DNA of 64,000 nt from Larkinella punicea (lineage in GTDB: Bacteria; Bacteroidota; Bacteroidia; Cytophagales; Spirosomataceae), in NCBI RefSeq assembly GCF_003334855.1, contig NZ_QOWE01000020.1, forward strand, positions 1 through 64,000, given 5' to 3'. Under the pieces are notes generated by a model that saw only the letters and a program-made list of their open reading frames with translations, ran no database searches and was not told the DNA's origin. Each line of letters begins with the position of its first letter. Position 1 is the stretch's first letter. Shown piece after piece: positions 34,810 to 44,282 of the stretch. Made by a program: the position numbers and the translations under genes.

Positions 34810-36339
34810 ATGAAAAAACGAATTCCTGCCGCGATTCAATTCGCGAAAAACTCCGCGTGGGTCAACACCGTATTTACCCAGCGTGCCTTTGCCATCCTCC
34901 TTTCAGCCACGTTCCTCGTAACCGGTTGTAAAAAAGACGACGTCGATCCAACCCCCACTCCCTCCAACACGGTGACGGCCAATGCCGGTGCCGATCAGGA
35001 AGTGCAAGTGGGCGAAACCGTGAAACTCGACGGCAGTGCATCCGTCGATACCAAAGGAGCCCCCTTGACTTTTCAGTGGACGATTGCTTCCAAACCCGCT
35101 AAAAGTACGGCAGCCATCACCTCGGCCACCACGGCCAAACCCACCTTCGTCGCCGATGAAGTGGGTGATTATGAACTCGAACTGACGGTTTCGAACGCCA
35201 ACGGAACCAGCAAGGATAAAGTAAAGCTGGCCGCTTCCGTCGCCCAGCCCGTTGCCATCGACAAGAGCATCACCGTTAAAACCGTGCTGACCGACCGCAT
35301 TGCCAACCCCGACTATCCGGATTATATCATCACCAAAAGCATCACGGTCTCCCACGAACTAACCATCAACCCCGGTGTCGTGATCGCCTTTGAACGGGAT
35401 ACCCGCATGGACATCAACGATGGCGGTGGCTTGATCATCGCGAAAGGAACGCCGGAGAAGAAAATCCGTTTCATTGGTGCCGAGAAAACCAAAGGCTACT
35501 GGGTCGGTATCATGATCTACTCGGGCAGCAACGCCAACGTGTTTGAAAACATTGAAGTGATGCACGCCGGAAGCCGCGCCCTCATCAGCGCAACCAAAGC
35601 CGGGATGGCGCTATTTGGCGGTGGAAAAGCACAGATTGCCCTGAAAAACAGTCTCTTCTCGCAAAACGATGGCTATGGTCTGCTGGTGCAGGAAGGCGGT
35701 ATTTTGCGCGAATTTGCCACCAACAGCTTTACGAAAAATACCGAAGCCGGGATTGTTCTCGATCCGGCCAACGTCGATAAACTGGATGCCGCTTCGGTTT
35801 TCACGGGTGAAAACGGCCGGAATGTGGTTGAAATCAAGGGCTATTACCTGCGGGAAGGCAGCGACATTACCTGGGGTGGTTTTAAAGACAAAACGCCGTA
35901 TCGTCTGGCCGGTGATTTTGCGGTCGAAGCCGGCTTGACGCTGAGCCCCGGTGTAACGATCGAAGCAGCCCGCGATGTGGTCATGATGATCAACAGCAAA
36001 GGCTATCTGATTGCCAAAGGAACGGCCACCGAAAAAGTGATCTTCACGGGTGCCGACCGTACCTCCGCTTCCTGGAAAGGTCTGATGGTTTACTCGAACA
36101 ACTCCCGAAATGTGATCGAAAACGCGGAGATCAGCAACGGGGGAAGTCTGGCCATCGTTTCAGGCAAAAAGGCTAATGTGGCTTTGTACGGCGGTAATTT
36201 ATCGGTCAAAAATACCACGATCGCCAACGGTGGCGGCTACGGAATCTTCGTCAGTTACGGTTCAAAACTCAACACAGATGCCTCGACCGTCAACACCTTC
36301 AAGGCCAATGCACAGGACAATGTTCTGCTTGAAAAATAA
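34810..36339 (+). CDS. Lipoprotein with PKD domain and duplicated beta-helix
   Basis: 509 residues. Lipobox VTGC (C40) after a long charged leader predicts an envelope lipoprotein. A PKD-like Ig domain (about 55-145) with NAGADQEVQVGETVKLDGS is followed by two similar right-handed beta-helix halves (about 165-315 and 345-505). Both have an ITxSxxLTINPGV-like start, an LIIAKGTPEKKIRF or YLIAKGTATEKVIF rung and a later YGLLVQEG or YGIFVSYG rung. No catalytic motif is seen, so it is probably a surface or binding protein. ATG at 34810 is chosen over one at 34771 because it gives a better leader. Confidence 0.8.
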   Translation: MKKRIPAAIQFAKNSAWVNTVFTQRAFAILLSATFLVTGCKKDDVDPTPTPSNTVTANAGADQEVQVGETVKLDGSASVDTKGAPLTFQWTIASKPAKSTAAITSATTAKPTFVADEVGDYELELTVSNANGTSKDKVKLAASVAQPVAIDKSITVKTVLTDRIANPDYPDYIITKSITVSHELTINPGVVIAFERDTRMDINDGGGLIIAKGTPEKKIRFIGAEKTKGYWVGIMIYSGSNANVFENIEVMHAGSRALISATKAGMALFGGGKAQIALKNSLFSQNDGYGLLVQEGGILREFATNSFTKNTEAGIVLDPANVDKLDAASVFTGENGRNVVEIKGYYLREGSDITWGGFKDKTPYRLAGDFAVEAGLTLSPGVTIEAARDVVMMINSKGYLIAKGTATEKVIFTGADRTSASWKGLMVYSNNSRNVIENAEISNGGSLAIVSGKKANVALYGGNLSVKNTTIANGGGYGIFVSYGSKLNTDASTVNTFKANAQDNVLLEK

Positions 36340-36380
36340 CGGGTAAGAATTTGAGATTAAGGGTTTAGGGATAATTCAGA

Positions 36381-36413
36381 CAGCCCGGTACTGCTTGTGC
36401 CGGGCTGTTTTTT
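36381..36413 (+). terminator. Strong Rho-independent terminator
   Basis: Stem CAGCCCGG (36381-36388) / CCGGGCTG (36400-36407) followed by six T. It ends the PKD lipoprotein transcript, and the insertion sequence starts 11 nt further on. Confidence 0.9.
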
Positions 36414-36424
36414 GTATTTTTTTA

Positions 36425-37277
36425 GAGACTGTCCAAAAATGGTAATTAAATTCGTTTAAGCATAGTGCGAATCATGGCCAATTGAATCATGGCTTCTGAC
36501 GATTTGACCGATCTTTCGTAATCGACGCTTAATCGTCGGTGTTGATTTAACCAGGCGAATGTGCGCTCCACAATCCATCGTTTGGGTAAAGGGATGAATG
36601 TTTTTAAGCCAAACGGTTTGCGAACAATCAGCAACAACCACTGGTATGTTTTCTTGACAATCGTCTCAAAATCACCCCCGTAACCCCCATCGGCAAAAAT
36701 GACGGCTAAACGGGGAAACATCGCTTTATGGCTGAAGAGTCGGGCTAAAACGAAACCGGCCCCTCGTCGTTCATCAATGTCGGCTCGGTGAACCACCACC
36801 GCCAACAATAAGCCCAGTGTGTCAACAATAATGTGCCGTTTGCGGCCTTTGACCCACTTGGCCGCATCAAAGCCGCGTTGGCCACCTACTCCTGTTGTTT
36901 TAACACTCTGGCTATCGAGAATGCCCGCCGAAGGACTGAGTTTACGCCCGACTTTTTGACGGATTTTTTCCCGTAATGCATCGTTCAATTCTTGCCAAAT
37001 GCCCAACCGACGAAATTTGGTGTAGTAGTAAAAAACAATGCGCCAAGGTGGTAAATCATTGGGCATCAGCCGCCAGGGAATACCGCCCTTGACAACATAA
37101 AAGATTGCATTAAGCACGTTACGCAGTTCATATTTGCGTTTTCGTTGGTCGGCAAGTAGTTCTTGAATAACTTGCCACTGGGAGTTGGTGAGATCAGTAG
37201 GATACATTGGTGGTTCTTTGTTCCTACCAACTTACCGGCTCCTTATTTTATTTCAAATACCATTTTTGGACAGTCTC
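36425..37277 (-). mobile_element. Insertion sequence, IS5 family (IS1031/IS427-like)
   Basis: 853 bp bounded by perfect 20-bp terminal inverted repeats GAGACTGTCCAAAAATGGTA (36425-36444 and, reversed, 37258-37277). TTA flanks both ends (36422-36424, 37278-37280), a 3-bp target duplication of the TNA kind used by the IS1031 group. It encodes one full-length transposase. The element looks complete and recently inserted. Confidence 0.92.
36446..37207 (-). CDS. IS5 family transposase
   Basis: 253 residues encoded in one frame. A DUF4096-type N-terminal domain (LTNSQWQVIQELL, GGIPWRLMPNDLPPW) is followed by a DDE catalytic domain: first Asp in ILDSQSVKTT, second Asp in IFADGGYGG and Glu in WIVERTFAWLNQHRRL. 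All three catalytic residues are present, so it should be active. It fills almost the whole element and ends 2 nt from the left terminal repeat. Confidence 0.93.
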   Translation of the reverse strand: MYPTDLTNSQWQVIQELLADQRKRKYELRNVLNAIFYVVKGGIPWRLMPNDLPPWRIVFYYYTKFRRLGIWQELNDALREKIRQKVGRKLSPSAGILDSQSVKTTGVGGQRGFDAAKWVKGRKRHIIVDTLGLLLAVVVHRADIDERRGAGFVLARLFSHKAMFPRLAVIFADGGYGGDFETIVKKTYQWLLLIVRKPFGLKTFIPLPKRWIVERTFAWLNQHRRLSVDYERSVKSSEAMIQLAMIRTMLKRI

Positions 37278-37286
37278 TTATAAAAA

Positions 37287-37415
37287 GGAATAATAAATGT
37301 AAACCGGGTCGCCGGAGCGATGATGAATATTAAATGTAAAAGTGCCGGATTGACAACTCCTTTTACATTTAATATTCATCATCGCTCCGGCGACCCGGTT
37401 TACATTTATCATTCC
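37287..37415. repeat. Longest palindrome in the window, 56-bp arms
   Basis: 37287-37342 is complementary to 37360-37415 at 55 of 56 positions (only 37292/37410 fails), with a 17-nt loop. The TAAATGTAAA core occurs twice in the left arm (37294-37303, 37331-37340). It begins 14 nt after the minus-strand LytTR stop and 6 nt from the insertion sequence target duplication. Confidence 0.95.
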
Positions 37416-37429
37416 CTTGTAACAAAAAA

Positions 37430-38146
37430 TCAACCCGGCGCAATCAGATCCTGCACCACCTGTCTGTAGCTTTTCCCAACCGGCAACCGCTTCCCGTTCC
37501 GGAGTACAATCGTGTTGCCTTCGATAAACTGCACATAGGGTTTGTTGAGCAGGTAGGATTTATGAATGCGAATAAACGCATCCGCCGGAAGCTGGCTTTC
37601 AAAACTGCTCAGGGTTCGGGGCGTCAGTAAAAAACCGGTTTCCCGCCAGACTTTCACGTAATTGCCCAGACTTTCCAGGTAGTAAATCTCGTCCAGATTG
37701 ACCAGCACCTGCTTTTTGTCGGACTTGATGTAGATCTGCTCGGGAGCGGGAGAAACCAAAGCAGGTGGGATAGGCACCGGTTCCCGGCGGGAGAAATCAA
37801 CCAGCGCCCGATTGACGGCTTTCAAAAACCGATCGAACCGGAAGGGTTTCAGCAGGTAATCGGAAACATCCAGATCGAAGCTTTCCAGGGCATACTCTTC
37901 GTAGGCCGACGTAATGATTACCAGCGGTTTTCGGGTCAGGGTTTTTAACAGATCAAGGCCCGTGAGCCGGGGCATCCGGATGTCCAGAAAAATCAGATCG
38001 ATCGGGTGCCAGCTCAGAAAGTCGAGTGCTTCCGTGGCCCGGTAACACTGCCCGCAAATCTCCAGAAAAGGCACATCCTCCGCATACGCCCGAATGACTT
38101 CGTGCGCCAGGGGTTCATCGTCAATAATCAGACAGCGCATCTTCAT
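37430..38146 (-). CDS. LytTR response regulator
   Basis: 238 residues. Receiver domain with IIDDEPLA and phosphoacceptor D55 in IFLDIRMPRLTG, and a C-terminal LytTR DNA-binding domain with FIRIHKSYLLNKPYV. Its ATG overlaps the stop of the upstream LytS kinase by four bases (38143-38146), so the two form a translationally coupled pair. The likely target is the divergent ABC operon or its own promoter, but no site could be identified. Confidence 0.93.
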   Translation of the reverse strand: MKMRCLIIDDEPLAHEVIRAYAEDVPFLEICGQCYRATEALDFLSWHPIDLIFLDIRMPRLTGLDLLKTLTRKPLVIITSAYEEYALESFDLDVSDYLLKPFRFDRFLKAVNRALVDFSRREPVPIPPALVSPAPEQIYIKSDKKQVLVNLDEIYYLESLGNYVKVWRETGFLLTPRTLSSFESQLPADAFIRIHKSYLLNKPYVQFIEGNTIVLRNGKRLPVGKSYRQVVQDLIAPG

Positions 38147-39642
38147 GAGAATAGCAGCGTTAATTCGGCCGTAAACCGCTGGTCCGTAGCAGTAATGATC
38201 AGCGTATGCTTTCCCGGATACAGCAACGCCAACCGCCTTTGTAGGTTTTGCAACCCAATCCCGGTCTGGCTTTTTTCCGGCGGCTCAAACGAGTTTTCAC
38301 AGCGCATAAAAAACTGCCGGGCATCGGATCGAACCAGCAGGTGCAAAAAGGCCGTGTCCTGTGCCGGTTCAATCCCATGTTTGAAGGCATTTTCAACCAG
38401 CACAATGAGCAGCAGCGGGGCTACGGGCAACCGATCGTCGGTGATTTCCTGTTCAAACCGGATGTCGGCCTGCCGTTGAAGCCGGAGTTGCTGCAAATAC
38501 AAATAATCTTCAAGATAGTCAATTTCCTGCCGGATGGTTACCTGCCGTTCCCGACCTTTGTAGATGACATACCGCATCAGTTCGGCCAGTTTCAGGATGC
38601 TTTCCGGTGCCCGCTCCGATTTCTGAAGGCTCAGGGCGTAGAGGTTGTTGAGCGTATTGAAAAAGAAATGCGGGTTAAGCTGTTGTTTCAGTAAATCGAG
38701 TTCGGCTTCGGTTTTTTCCTTCTCCAGCGACACGATCCGGGCGTTCTGGTTGAACCACTGCAACGCCAGCACCACGGGCAGGCTTACCAGCATAACCGCC
38801 AGAGCGGCAAACGCATTTTCCAATTGAAACGGGTTACTCGAAAAAAAACCGCCCAGCCGCTCGTTGATGGGCAACAACAGCAATGCCTGGGCAATTAGCG
38901 GATACAGCAACGCGATGGTGGCCAGCACACTCAGGGCGTAAAACACCAGCCCCTTCTGTTTCAGAACGTGGGAAACCAGAAAGTGGCTGTTGAGGTAAAA
39001 AAACAGATAACCGCTCAAATACATCAACAAAAACTGTAGCGCATAGCTCAGAAAGGTACCGAAATGCTGGAATAGCTTACCCAAATCCAGCGTAAACGCA
39101 ATCAACAACTGCTCCTTCGTGTCATACAACGGATTACCCAGGCTCGAAACGGCCATGGCCGCCAGCGTAATGGAAATCAGCGTGACGCTGATGATGAGGG
39201 CTTCTTCCAGACCGAATTTTTGCAGCCACTGAAGCCGCCGGAACTGTTTTTGCAGGTAGGCCGCACTTTCCAGCAGCAACTCGAGCAGAAGCGCGTAGAA
39301 AGCGGCCAGAATGAACAACGAATCGGGTAAGCCAAACGGGGCGAAATAGACAAAAACCGCCGTACTGAGCGGGAGGTAAAATGCGAAACAGGCCAGCCAC
39401 CGTTGCAGATACCGTCGGCGAGGCTGGTGCTGTTTCCAGTGCAGTTTCTTCCCCGAGAATACCAGAACCGGCAGAAGTAATACACTGACGGTCAGCACGG
39501 ATTGGCAATAGGTCAGCCAGGTGGTCGGTCGGTTGGTCAGGGTATTGGCGATGCTCAAAGCACTGGCCATCCCTAGAAAAAGCCCGATCTCCAGGTATCG
39601 AAGCAGCCGTTCGGGTGGGTAAACTACGGTATTCGTGGTCAT
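38143..39642 (-). CDS. LytS-type membrane sensor histidine kinase
   Basis: 499 residues. The first 300 hold about eight membrane segments, then a coiled linker and a His_kinase domain with LKQQLNPHFFFNTLNNLYAL and ENAFKHGI and GIGLQNLQRRL. It signals to the LytTR regulator encoded immediately downstream, with a four-base overlap. It is divergent from the ABC transporter genes and may sense the state of the envelope or a substrate handled by that transporter. The start at 39642 begins MTTNTVVYPPERLLRYLE. Confidence 0.9.
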   Translation of the reverse strand: MTTNTVVYPPERLLRYLEIGLFLGMASALSIANTLTNRPTTWLTYCQSVLTVSVLLLPVLVFSGKKLHWKQHQPRRRYLQRWLACFAFYLPLSTAVFVYFAPFGLPDSLFILAAFYALLLELLLESAAYLQKQFRRLQWLQKFGLEEALIISVTLISITLAAMAVSSLGNPLYDTKEQLLIAFTLDLGKLFQHFGTFLSYALQFLLMYLSGYLFFYLNSHFLVSHVLKQKGLVFYALSVLATIALLYPLIAQALLLLPINERLGGFFSSNPFQLENAFAALAVMLVSLPVVLALQWFNQNARIVSLEKEKTEAELDLLKQQLNPHFFFNTLNNLYALSLQKSERAPESILKLAELMRYVIYKGRERQVTIRQEIDYLEDYLYLQQLRLQRQADIRFEQEITDDRLPVAPLLLIVLVENAFKHGIEPAQDTAFLHLLVRSDARQFFMRCENSFEPPEKSQTGIGLQNLQRRLALLYPGKHTLIITATDQRFTAELTLLFS

Positions 39643-39846
39643 GGGAAGATCAAGAAAGCAGGTTGAGATGGAAACCCCAAATCAAAATGACGAACGGATC
39701 GAAGCCGGTGACGAACGTCGCCGGAATGCTAAAATCCGGCTGTACGCATCGTTCGTCACGAAACCGGCTGCGTTGCTCATGTAAACCGTTCATTGACGTA
39801 GATCTCCACTACTTTTCGGCTCTCTTTCGTTACGAACCAACTTGGT

Positions 39847-40737
39847 ATGAGTCGCTTACAAATCAACCAACTCAGCAAACAATACGCCAACGGCGTGAAA
39901 GCACTGGACGCGGTTTCGCTCACCATTCCCAACGGTTTGTTTGGCCTGCTGGGTCCGAACGGCGCGGGCAAATCGTCCCTTATGCGAACGCTCGCAACCC
40001 TCCAGCAACCCGACAGCGGTACGGTTTTCTTCGATGGCGTCGATATTCACCAGCATCCGCAGCGCTTGCGGAGTCAGTTGGGCTACCTCCCGCAGGATTT
40101 CGGCGTGTATCCCAACGTGTCGGCGAGCAAACTCCTGCATCACCTGGCCATTTTGAAAGGACTGCTGAACCAGCGCGACCGGCGTGAACAGGTCGATGCG
40201 CTCTTGCAGCAAACCAATCTCTACACGGTTCGGAAACAGGCCGTCAGCACGTTTTCGGGCGGAATGCTGCAACGGTTCGGCATTGCGCAGGCACTGCTGG
40301 GAAATCCGCAACTCATCATCGTGGACGAACCAACGGCGGGTCTCGATCCCAAAGAGCGGAACCATTTTCACGATCTGCTGAGCGAAATCGGCGAAGAGGT
40401 GGTGGTGATTCTGTCGACGCACATCGTGGAAGATGTTTACGAACTGTGTCCGCAACTGGCGATCCTGGCATCGGGAAAAATCATTGCGCAGGGCAGTCCG
40501 GCCCACCTCACCAGCACACTGCAAGGCCGGGTCTGGGGCAAAACCATCCCGAACGACACGCTGCCACAGTATCAGGCGGCCTACACGGTTTTGTCGACCC
40601 GCCGGTTTTCGGGGAAACGTCAGGTGCTGGTGCTGGCCGACGAATGCCCTGAGGCTGGTTTCGAACCGGTTTCGCCCAGTCTGGAAGAAGTATATTTTTC
40701 GGTTCTCCCGGAGACCAAACAGGAAACCGTATGCTAA
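39847..40737 (+). CDS. ABC transporter ATP-binding protein
   Basis: 296 residues. Walker A GPNGAGKSS (residues 36-44), Q-loop YLPQDFGVYPN, signature FSGGMLQRFGIAQALL and Walker B IIVDEPTAGLDP followed by the H-loop ILSTHIVED. The C-terminal 80 residues are a regulatory extension. It overlaps the next gene by 7 nt, so it is the ATPase of the permease/peptidase fusion protein. The pair resembles CcmA/NatA-type exporters with an unknown cargo. Confidence 0.92.
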   Translation: MSRLQINQLSKQYANGVKALDAVSLTIPNGLFGLLGPNGAGKSSLMRTLATLQQPDSGTVFFDGVDIHQHPQRLRSQLGYLPQDFGVYPNVSASKLLHHLAILKGLLNQRDRREQVDALLQQTNLYTVRKQAVSTFSGGMLQRFGIAQALLGNPQLIIVDEPTAGLDPKERNHFHDLLSEIGEEVVVILSTHIVEDVYELCPQLAILASGKIIAQGSPAHLTSTLQGRVWGKTIPNDTLPQYQAAYTVLSTRRFSGKRQVLVLADECPEAGFEPVSPSLEEVYFSVLPETKQETVC

Positions 40738-43700
40738 ACCGCTTACTTCGCTTCGAAGGTTGGTATCACAGCCGCCAGCTCTCGTTCCGGGCCGCAGCCG
40801 GGTTGTTCTTTCTGTTTGGACTCATCGCCGTGCGGGGCGGTTTCGGGGGCGACGCGGTATTTACCAACGCCCCCTACGTCGTCAATGCCCTGGTGGCGTT
40901 GCTTTCGCTATTTTCGATTCTGGTCAGCACGTTGCTGTGCGCCAATGTGGTGTTGCGCGATACCACCTACCGGATGGACGCGCTCGTTGCCACGAGTTCC
41001 GTCCGGCGGTTTTCTTACTTTACGTCCCGGTTTTCGGGTTTGTTTCTGGCGGTTTTCAGCCTGCTGGGGCTGGCGGTTCTGGGCCTCTTCGTCGGTTCTT
41101 TTCTGAGCGATTCAGCCCGGCGCGGACCGGTTCATCTGGCTTTTTACGCCTGGCCAATGCTGGTGTTCGGGGTGCCGAATCTCTTCTTTTCGATCAGTCT
41201 CATTTTTAGCACGGCCCTGCTGAGCCGGAGTCCACGGGCGGTTTATACCACCGGCGTGTTGATTTACGTGCTGTATCTGCTAGGCTCGGTTCTGGGCAAT
41301 TCGCCCCTGATGGCGGGTTCGGCACCCCGCGCGGATTCAAGTAGTTTGCTGCCGTTTCTGATGGACCCGTTTGGACTGGCGCCATTTTTTCAGGAAACCC
41401 GTTTCTGGACCGTCGAGCAGCGAAATCATCAGCTTTTTCCCGTCAACGGTTTGTTCGGGATCAACCGCCTGGTGTGGAGCGGACTGGCCCTGCTGGTGCT
41501 GGCGGTCAGTTATCGCTGGTTTTCGTTCGGCGAAACCAAACCGGTTCGTTCCCGAAAAACCAAACCGGAGTCGCCCATTGGCCCGCCAATGCCGTATCGC
41601 CGGTACCGCCTGACGCCCGGCACGTTCCGGCATACGGCAATGGCGTTCGGAGCGCAACTAAAAGCGGAAGCCAGGGCGGTTTTTGGAAATTTCCCGGTTT
41701 GGGTGATGCTGATTCTCTGGGTTTGCCTGACCGGAATCGACCTGAAAGACCACCTGCTCAACGGCTGGTTTGGCATCGTGACGTATCCGGATACGGGCGT
41801 AATCGTCGAATACCTTTGCTCGATTCGGCCCGCCCTGTTGCTGATTATTTTCTGGGGAGCCGAACTGGTCGGACGGGAGCGATTGGGTCAGCGGCAGGCG
41901 TTAATCGCCAGCACCCCCGCGCATCCGCTGGTTTTCGTCGGAGCCAAACTGGCGGCTTTAGCCCTGCTCATTGGGCTGATCATCAGCATCAACATCGGGA
42001 TCGGGCTGACAATTCAGGGAATGGCGGGCTATTTCGAACCTGCTGTCCTGCTTTACGGGTCGCTTTACTATTACAGCGGTTTGCCCCTGCTGTGGTTTGC
42101 GGTTCTGGTTGTTTTTATCCAAACCCTCAGCCCGAACAAATACCTCGGCTTACTCCTCAGCCTGGTAGTGGCGGCCCTGCTGGTTTTCAGCCGCCGACTG
42201 GGCATCGAACATTACCTGCTCCGGTACGCCATCGTTCCCGAACTGAATTATTCATCGATGAACGGTTTTGGTCATTATGCCCCCGCTTTTGATTGGTATA
42301 TGGCCTACTGGGGCTGCTGCGCGGTTTTGCTCACGGTTTTGGCCGTCGGCTTCTGGCCCACTACGCTGCACGTCCGGGCGCGGCACCGCCTGAAAACCGT
42401 CGGAAAACAGGTCGGAAAAACCGGAAGAATCCTTTTTGGCGGAGCGTTTCTGCTCGGATTGCTGGTGGGCGGGTTTATTTATTACCAGACTAACGTGATT
42501 GGGAAGTACCAAAGCAAAACCACCCGGCAGAACTGGCAAATTCGCTACGAACAGACCTACAAACGGTTTGCAAACCGCCCCCAGCCGGTGATTACCGCCG
42601 TGAAAATGCAGGTGGATTTGTACCCGGAACATCATCGATACCGGGTAAAGGGACGTTATCAGCTTCAGAATCAATCCAAAACGCCCCTGAAGCGGATCTG
42701 GCTGGGTGTCGACCCGGAAGTTTCGGACCTTCAACTGACGCTCCCCGGCGGTCGGGAGAAAACCTACGACCCGGTTTTTCACCAATACCAGTTCGAACTG
42801 GCCAAACCGTTGCGGCCGGGCGAAACCACTTTGCTGCACTTCTCGATGGCGGTTTTGCGGTCCGGTTTTATGCCGTTCAACAGTGAAAACTCAGTGGTCG
42901 AAAATGGTTCCTACATCGAACTGGAGAAGTACGTGCCGTTTTTCGGCTACAACGCCCGGCTGGAATCCGACGATGAAACCGTTCGCCGGGCAGCAGGCTT
43001 GGGTCGGCAAACCGTTGAGAACCCTTCGGACCACTACCACCTGATCGATCTGGAAACCACGATTTCAACGGCTGCCGACCAACAGATTGCCACGGTGGGG
43101 ACACTGCAAAAATCGTGGCTTCAGGGCGACCGACGTTTTTTTTCCTATAAATCAAGCCACCCGGTGCCGTTCATGTTTGCGCTGAGTTCGGCCCGGTATG
43201 TGGAAAAAACAGACGTTTATAAAGGGGTGACCTTACGCATTCTGTATCAACCGGGACAAACCGCCAATATCCCGGCCATGATGCAGGGTTTGAAGGATGC
43301 GCTGGCCTACGGCATCCAGCATTTTGGCCCGTATCCGTTCCGGCACCTGACGCTGGCGGAAATTCCGCAGTATGGCGGTTCGGCAACGGCCTATCCGGGA
43401 ACGGTTTTCAGCCGGGAAAAACTCAATTTCCTGACGGATTTTCGGGAGCCGCGAAACGTGAATTATGCCTACGCCACCGTCGTACATGAAGTTGCCCATC
43501 AGTGGTGGGCGCACCAGCTTCGGCCGGTTTCCGGGCCGGGTGATCAGTTGCTGACGGAGTCGCTGGCGAAATACACGGAAGCGACCGTTCTCCGAAAACG
43601 GTATGGTAAAATGATTTTAAGGTCTTATTTTCAGGGCGATAAGAATTTTTATTTTGCCAGCCGAAATCTGTCGGAAGCGGAACTGCCGTTGGTTGTCACG

Positions 43701-44282
43701 GAGAATCAGCCGTTTGCCGGATACCAGAAAGGCGGTCTGGTGCTGTGCCGGATTCAGGAACAGATCGGTGAAGCGCGTTTCAACCGGGCGTTGCGCCAAC
43801 TCCTCACCGACCACACCTATCCCCGGAAAAAGCCAAAACCGGACGATCTGGTGCAGGCCCTGAAACGGGAAGCAACGGAAGAACAGTGTCGACTGATCGA
43901 CGAGGGTTTACGGAAGGTCGTCACCAACGCCTTGTCCATTCGGGTGCTTTCCTGTAAACCCGTCACCCAAGGTCGGTTTGCGCTCACGGTGGAAGTCAAT
44001 ATAGCGAAAACTGAGCATCGAAACGATGGAAAACCGGTAAGCCTGCCGTCCGACGATGTGTGGGAAATCGCGGTTTTTGATCAGCCTTCGGAGTTTTGGG
44101 CCGCTACAACTCGACCGATTTACAGCCGAAAATACCGCTTCACAAAACCGCGCTCCATCGTTCAACTGACCGTTGACAAAAAGCCAAAAACCGTCGCAAT
44201 CGACCCGTATGGCTATGCACTGGACGAAAATTCGCAGAATAACGTGGCTGATATCAACCAGCAGGAAAAACCCTTGCGCTAA
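40731..44282 (+). CDS. ABC permease fused to M1-family metallopeptidase
   Basis: 1183 residues. The first half (about 1-575) has about twelve membrane segments of an ABC-2-type permease. A further segment (KTGRILFGGAFLLGLLVGGF) leads into an M1 peptidase-like domain with zinc motif HEVAHQWWAHQLRP (H919, H923) and downstream Glu in LLTESLAKYTE; the spacer is 19 residues, one more than classical M1 enzymes. No GAMEN sequence is seen; GGSATAYPG occupies that place. The fusion is a Bacteroidota family. It may process a peptide or protein at the outer face of the membrane; the substrate is not known. Confidence 0.9.
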   Translation: MLNRLLRFEGWYHSRQLSFRAAAGLFFLFGLIAVRGGFGGDAVFTNAPYVVNALVALLSLFSILVSTLLCANVVLRDTTYRMDALVATSSVRRFSYFTSRFSGLFLAVFSLLGLAVLGLFVGSFLSDSARRGPVHLAFYAWPMLVFGVPNLFFSISLIFSTALLSRSPRAVYTTGVLIYVLYLLGSVLGNSPLMAGSAPRADSSSLLPFLMDPFGLAPFFQETRFWTVEQRNHQLFPVNGLFGINRLVWSGLALLVLAVSYRWFSFGETKPVRSRKTKPESPIGPPMPYRRYRLTPGTFRHTAMAFGAQLKAEARAVFGNFPVWVMLILWVCLTGIDLKDHLLNGWFGIVTYPDTGVIVEYLCSIRPALLLIIFWGAELVGRERLGQRQALIASTPAHPLVFVGAKLAALALLIGLIISINIGIGLTIQGMAGYFEPAVLLYGSLYYYSGLPLLWFAVLVVFIQTLSPNKYLGLLLSLVVAALLVFSRRLGIEHYLLRYAIVPELNYSSMNGFGHYAPAFDWYMAYWGCCAVLLTVLAVGFWPTTLHVRARHRLKTVGKQVGKTGRILFGGAFLLGLLVGGFIYYQTNVIGKYQSKTTRQNWQIRYEQTYKRFANRPQPVITAVKMQVDLYPEHHRYRVKGRYQLQNQSKTPLKRIWLGVDPEVSDLQLTLPGGREKTYDPVFHQYQFELAKPLRPGETTLLHFSMAVLRSGFMPFNSENSVVENGSYIELEKYVPFFGYNARLESDDETVRRAAGLGRQTVENPSDHYHLIDLETTISTAADQQIATVGTLQKSWLQGDRRFFSYKSSHPVPFMFALSSARYVEKTDVYKGVTLRILYQPGQTANIPAMMQGLKDALAYGIQHFGPYPFRHLTLAEIPQYGGSATAYPGTVFSREKLNFLTDFREPRNVNYAYATVVHEVAHQWWAHQLRPVSGPGDQLLTESLAKYTEATVLRKRYGKMILRSYFQGDKNFYFASRNLSEAELPLVVTENQPFAGYQKGGLVLCRIQEQIGEARFNRALRQLLTDHTYPRKKPKPDDLVQALKREATEEQCRLIDEGLRKVVTNALSIRVLSCKPVTQGRFALTVEVNIAKTEHRNDGKPVSLPSDDVWEIAVFDQPSEFWAATTRPIYSRKYRFTKPRSIVQLTVDKKPKTVAIDPYGYALDENSQNNVADINQQEKPLR

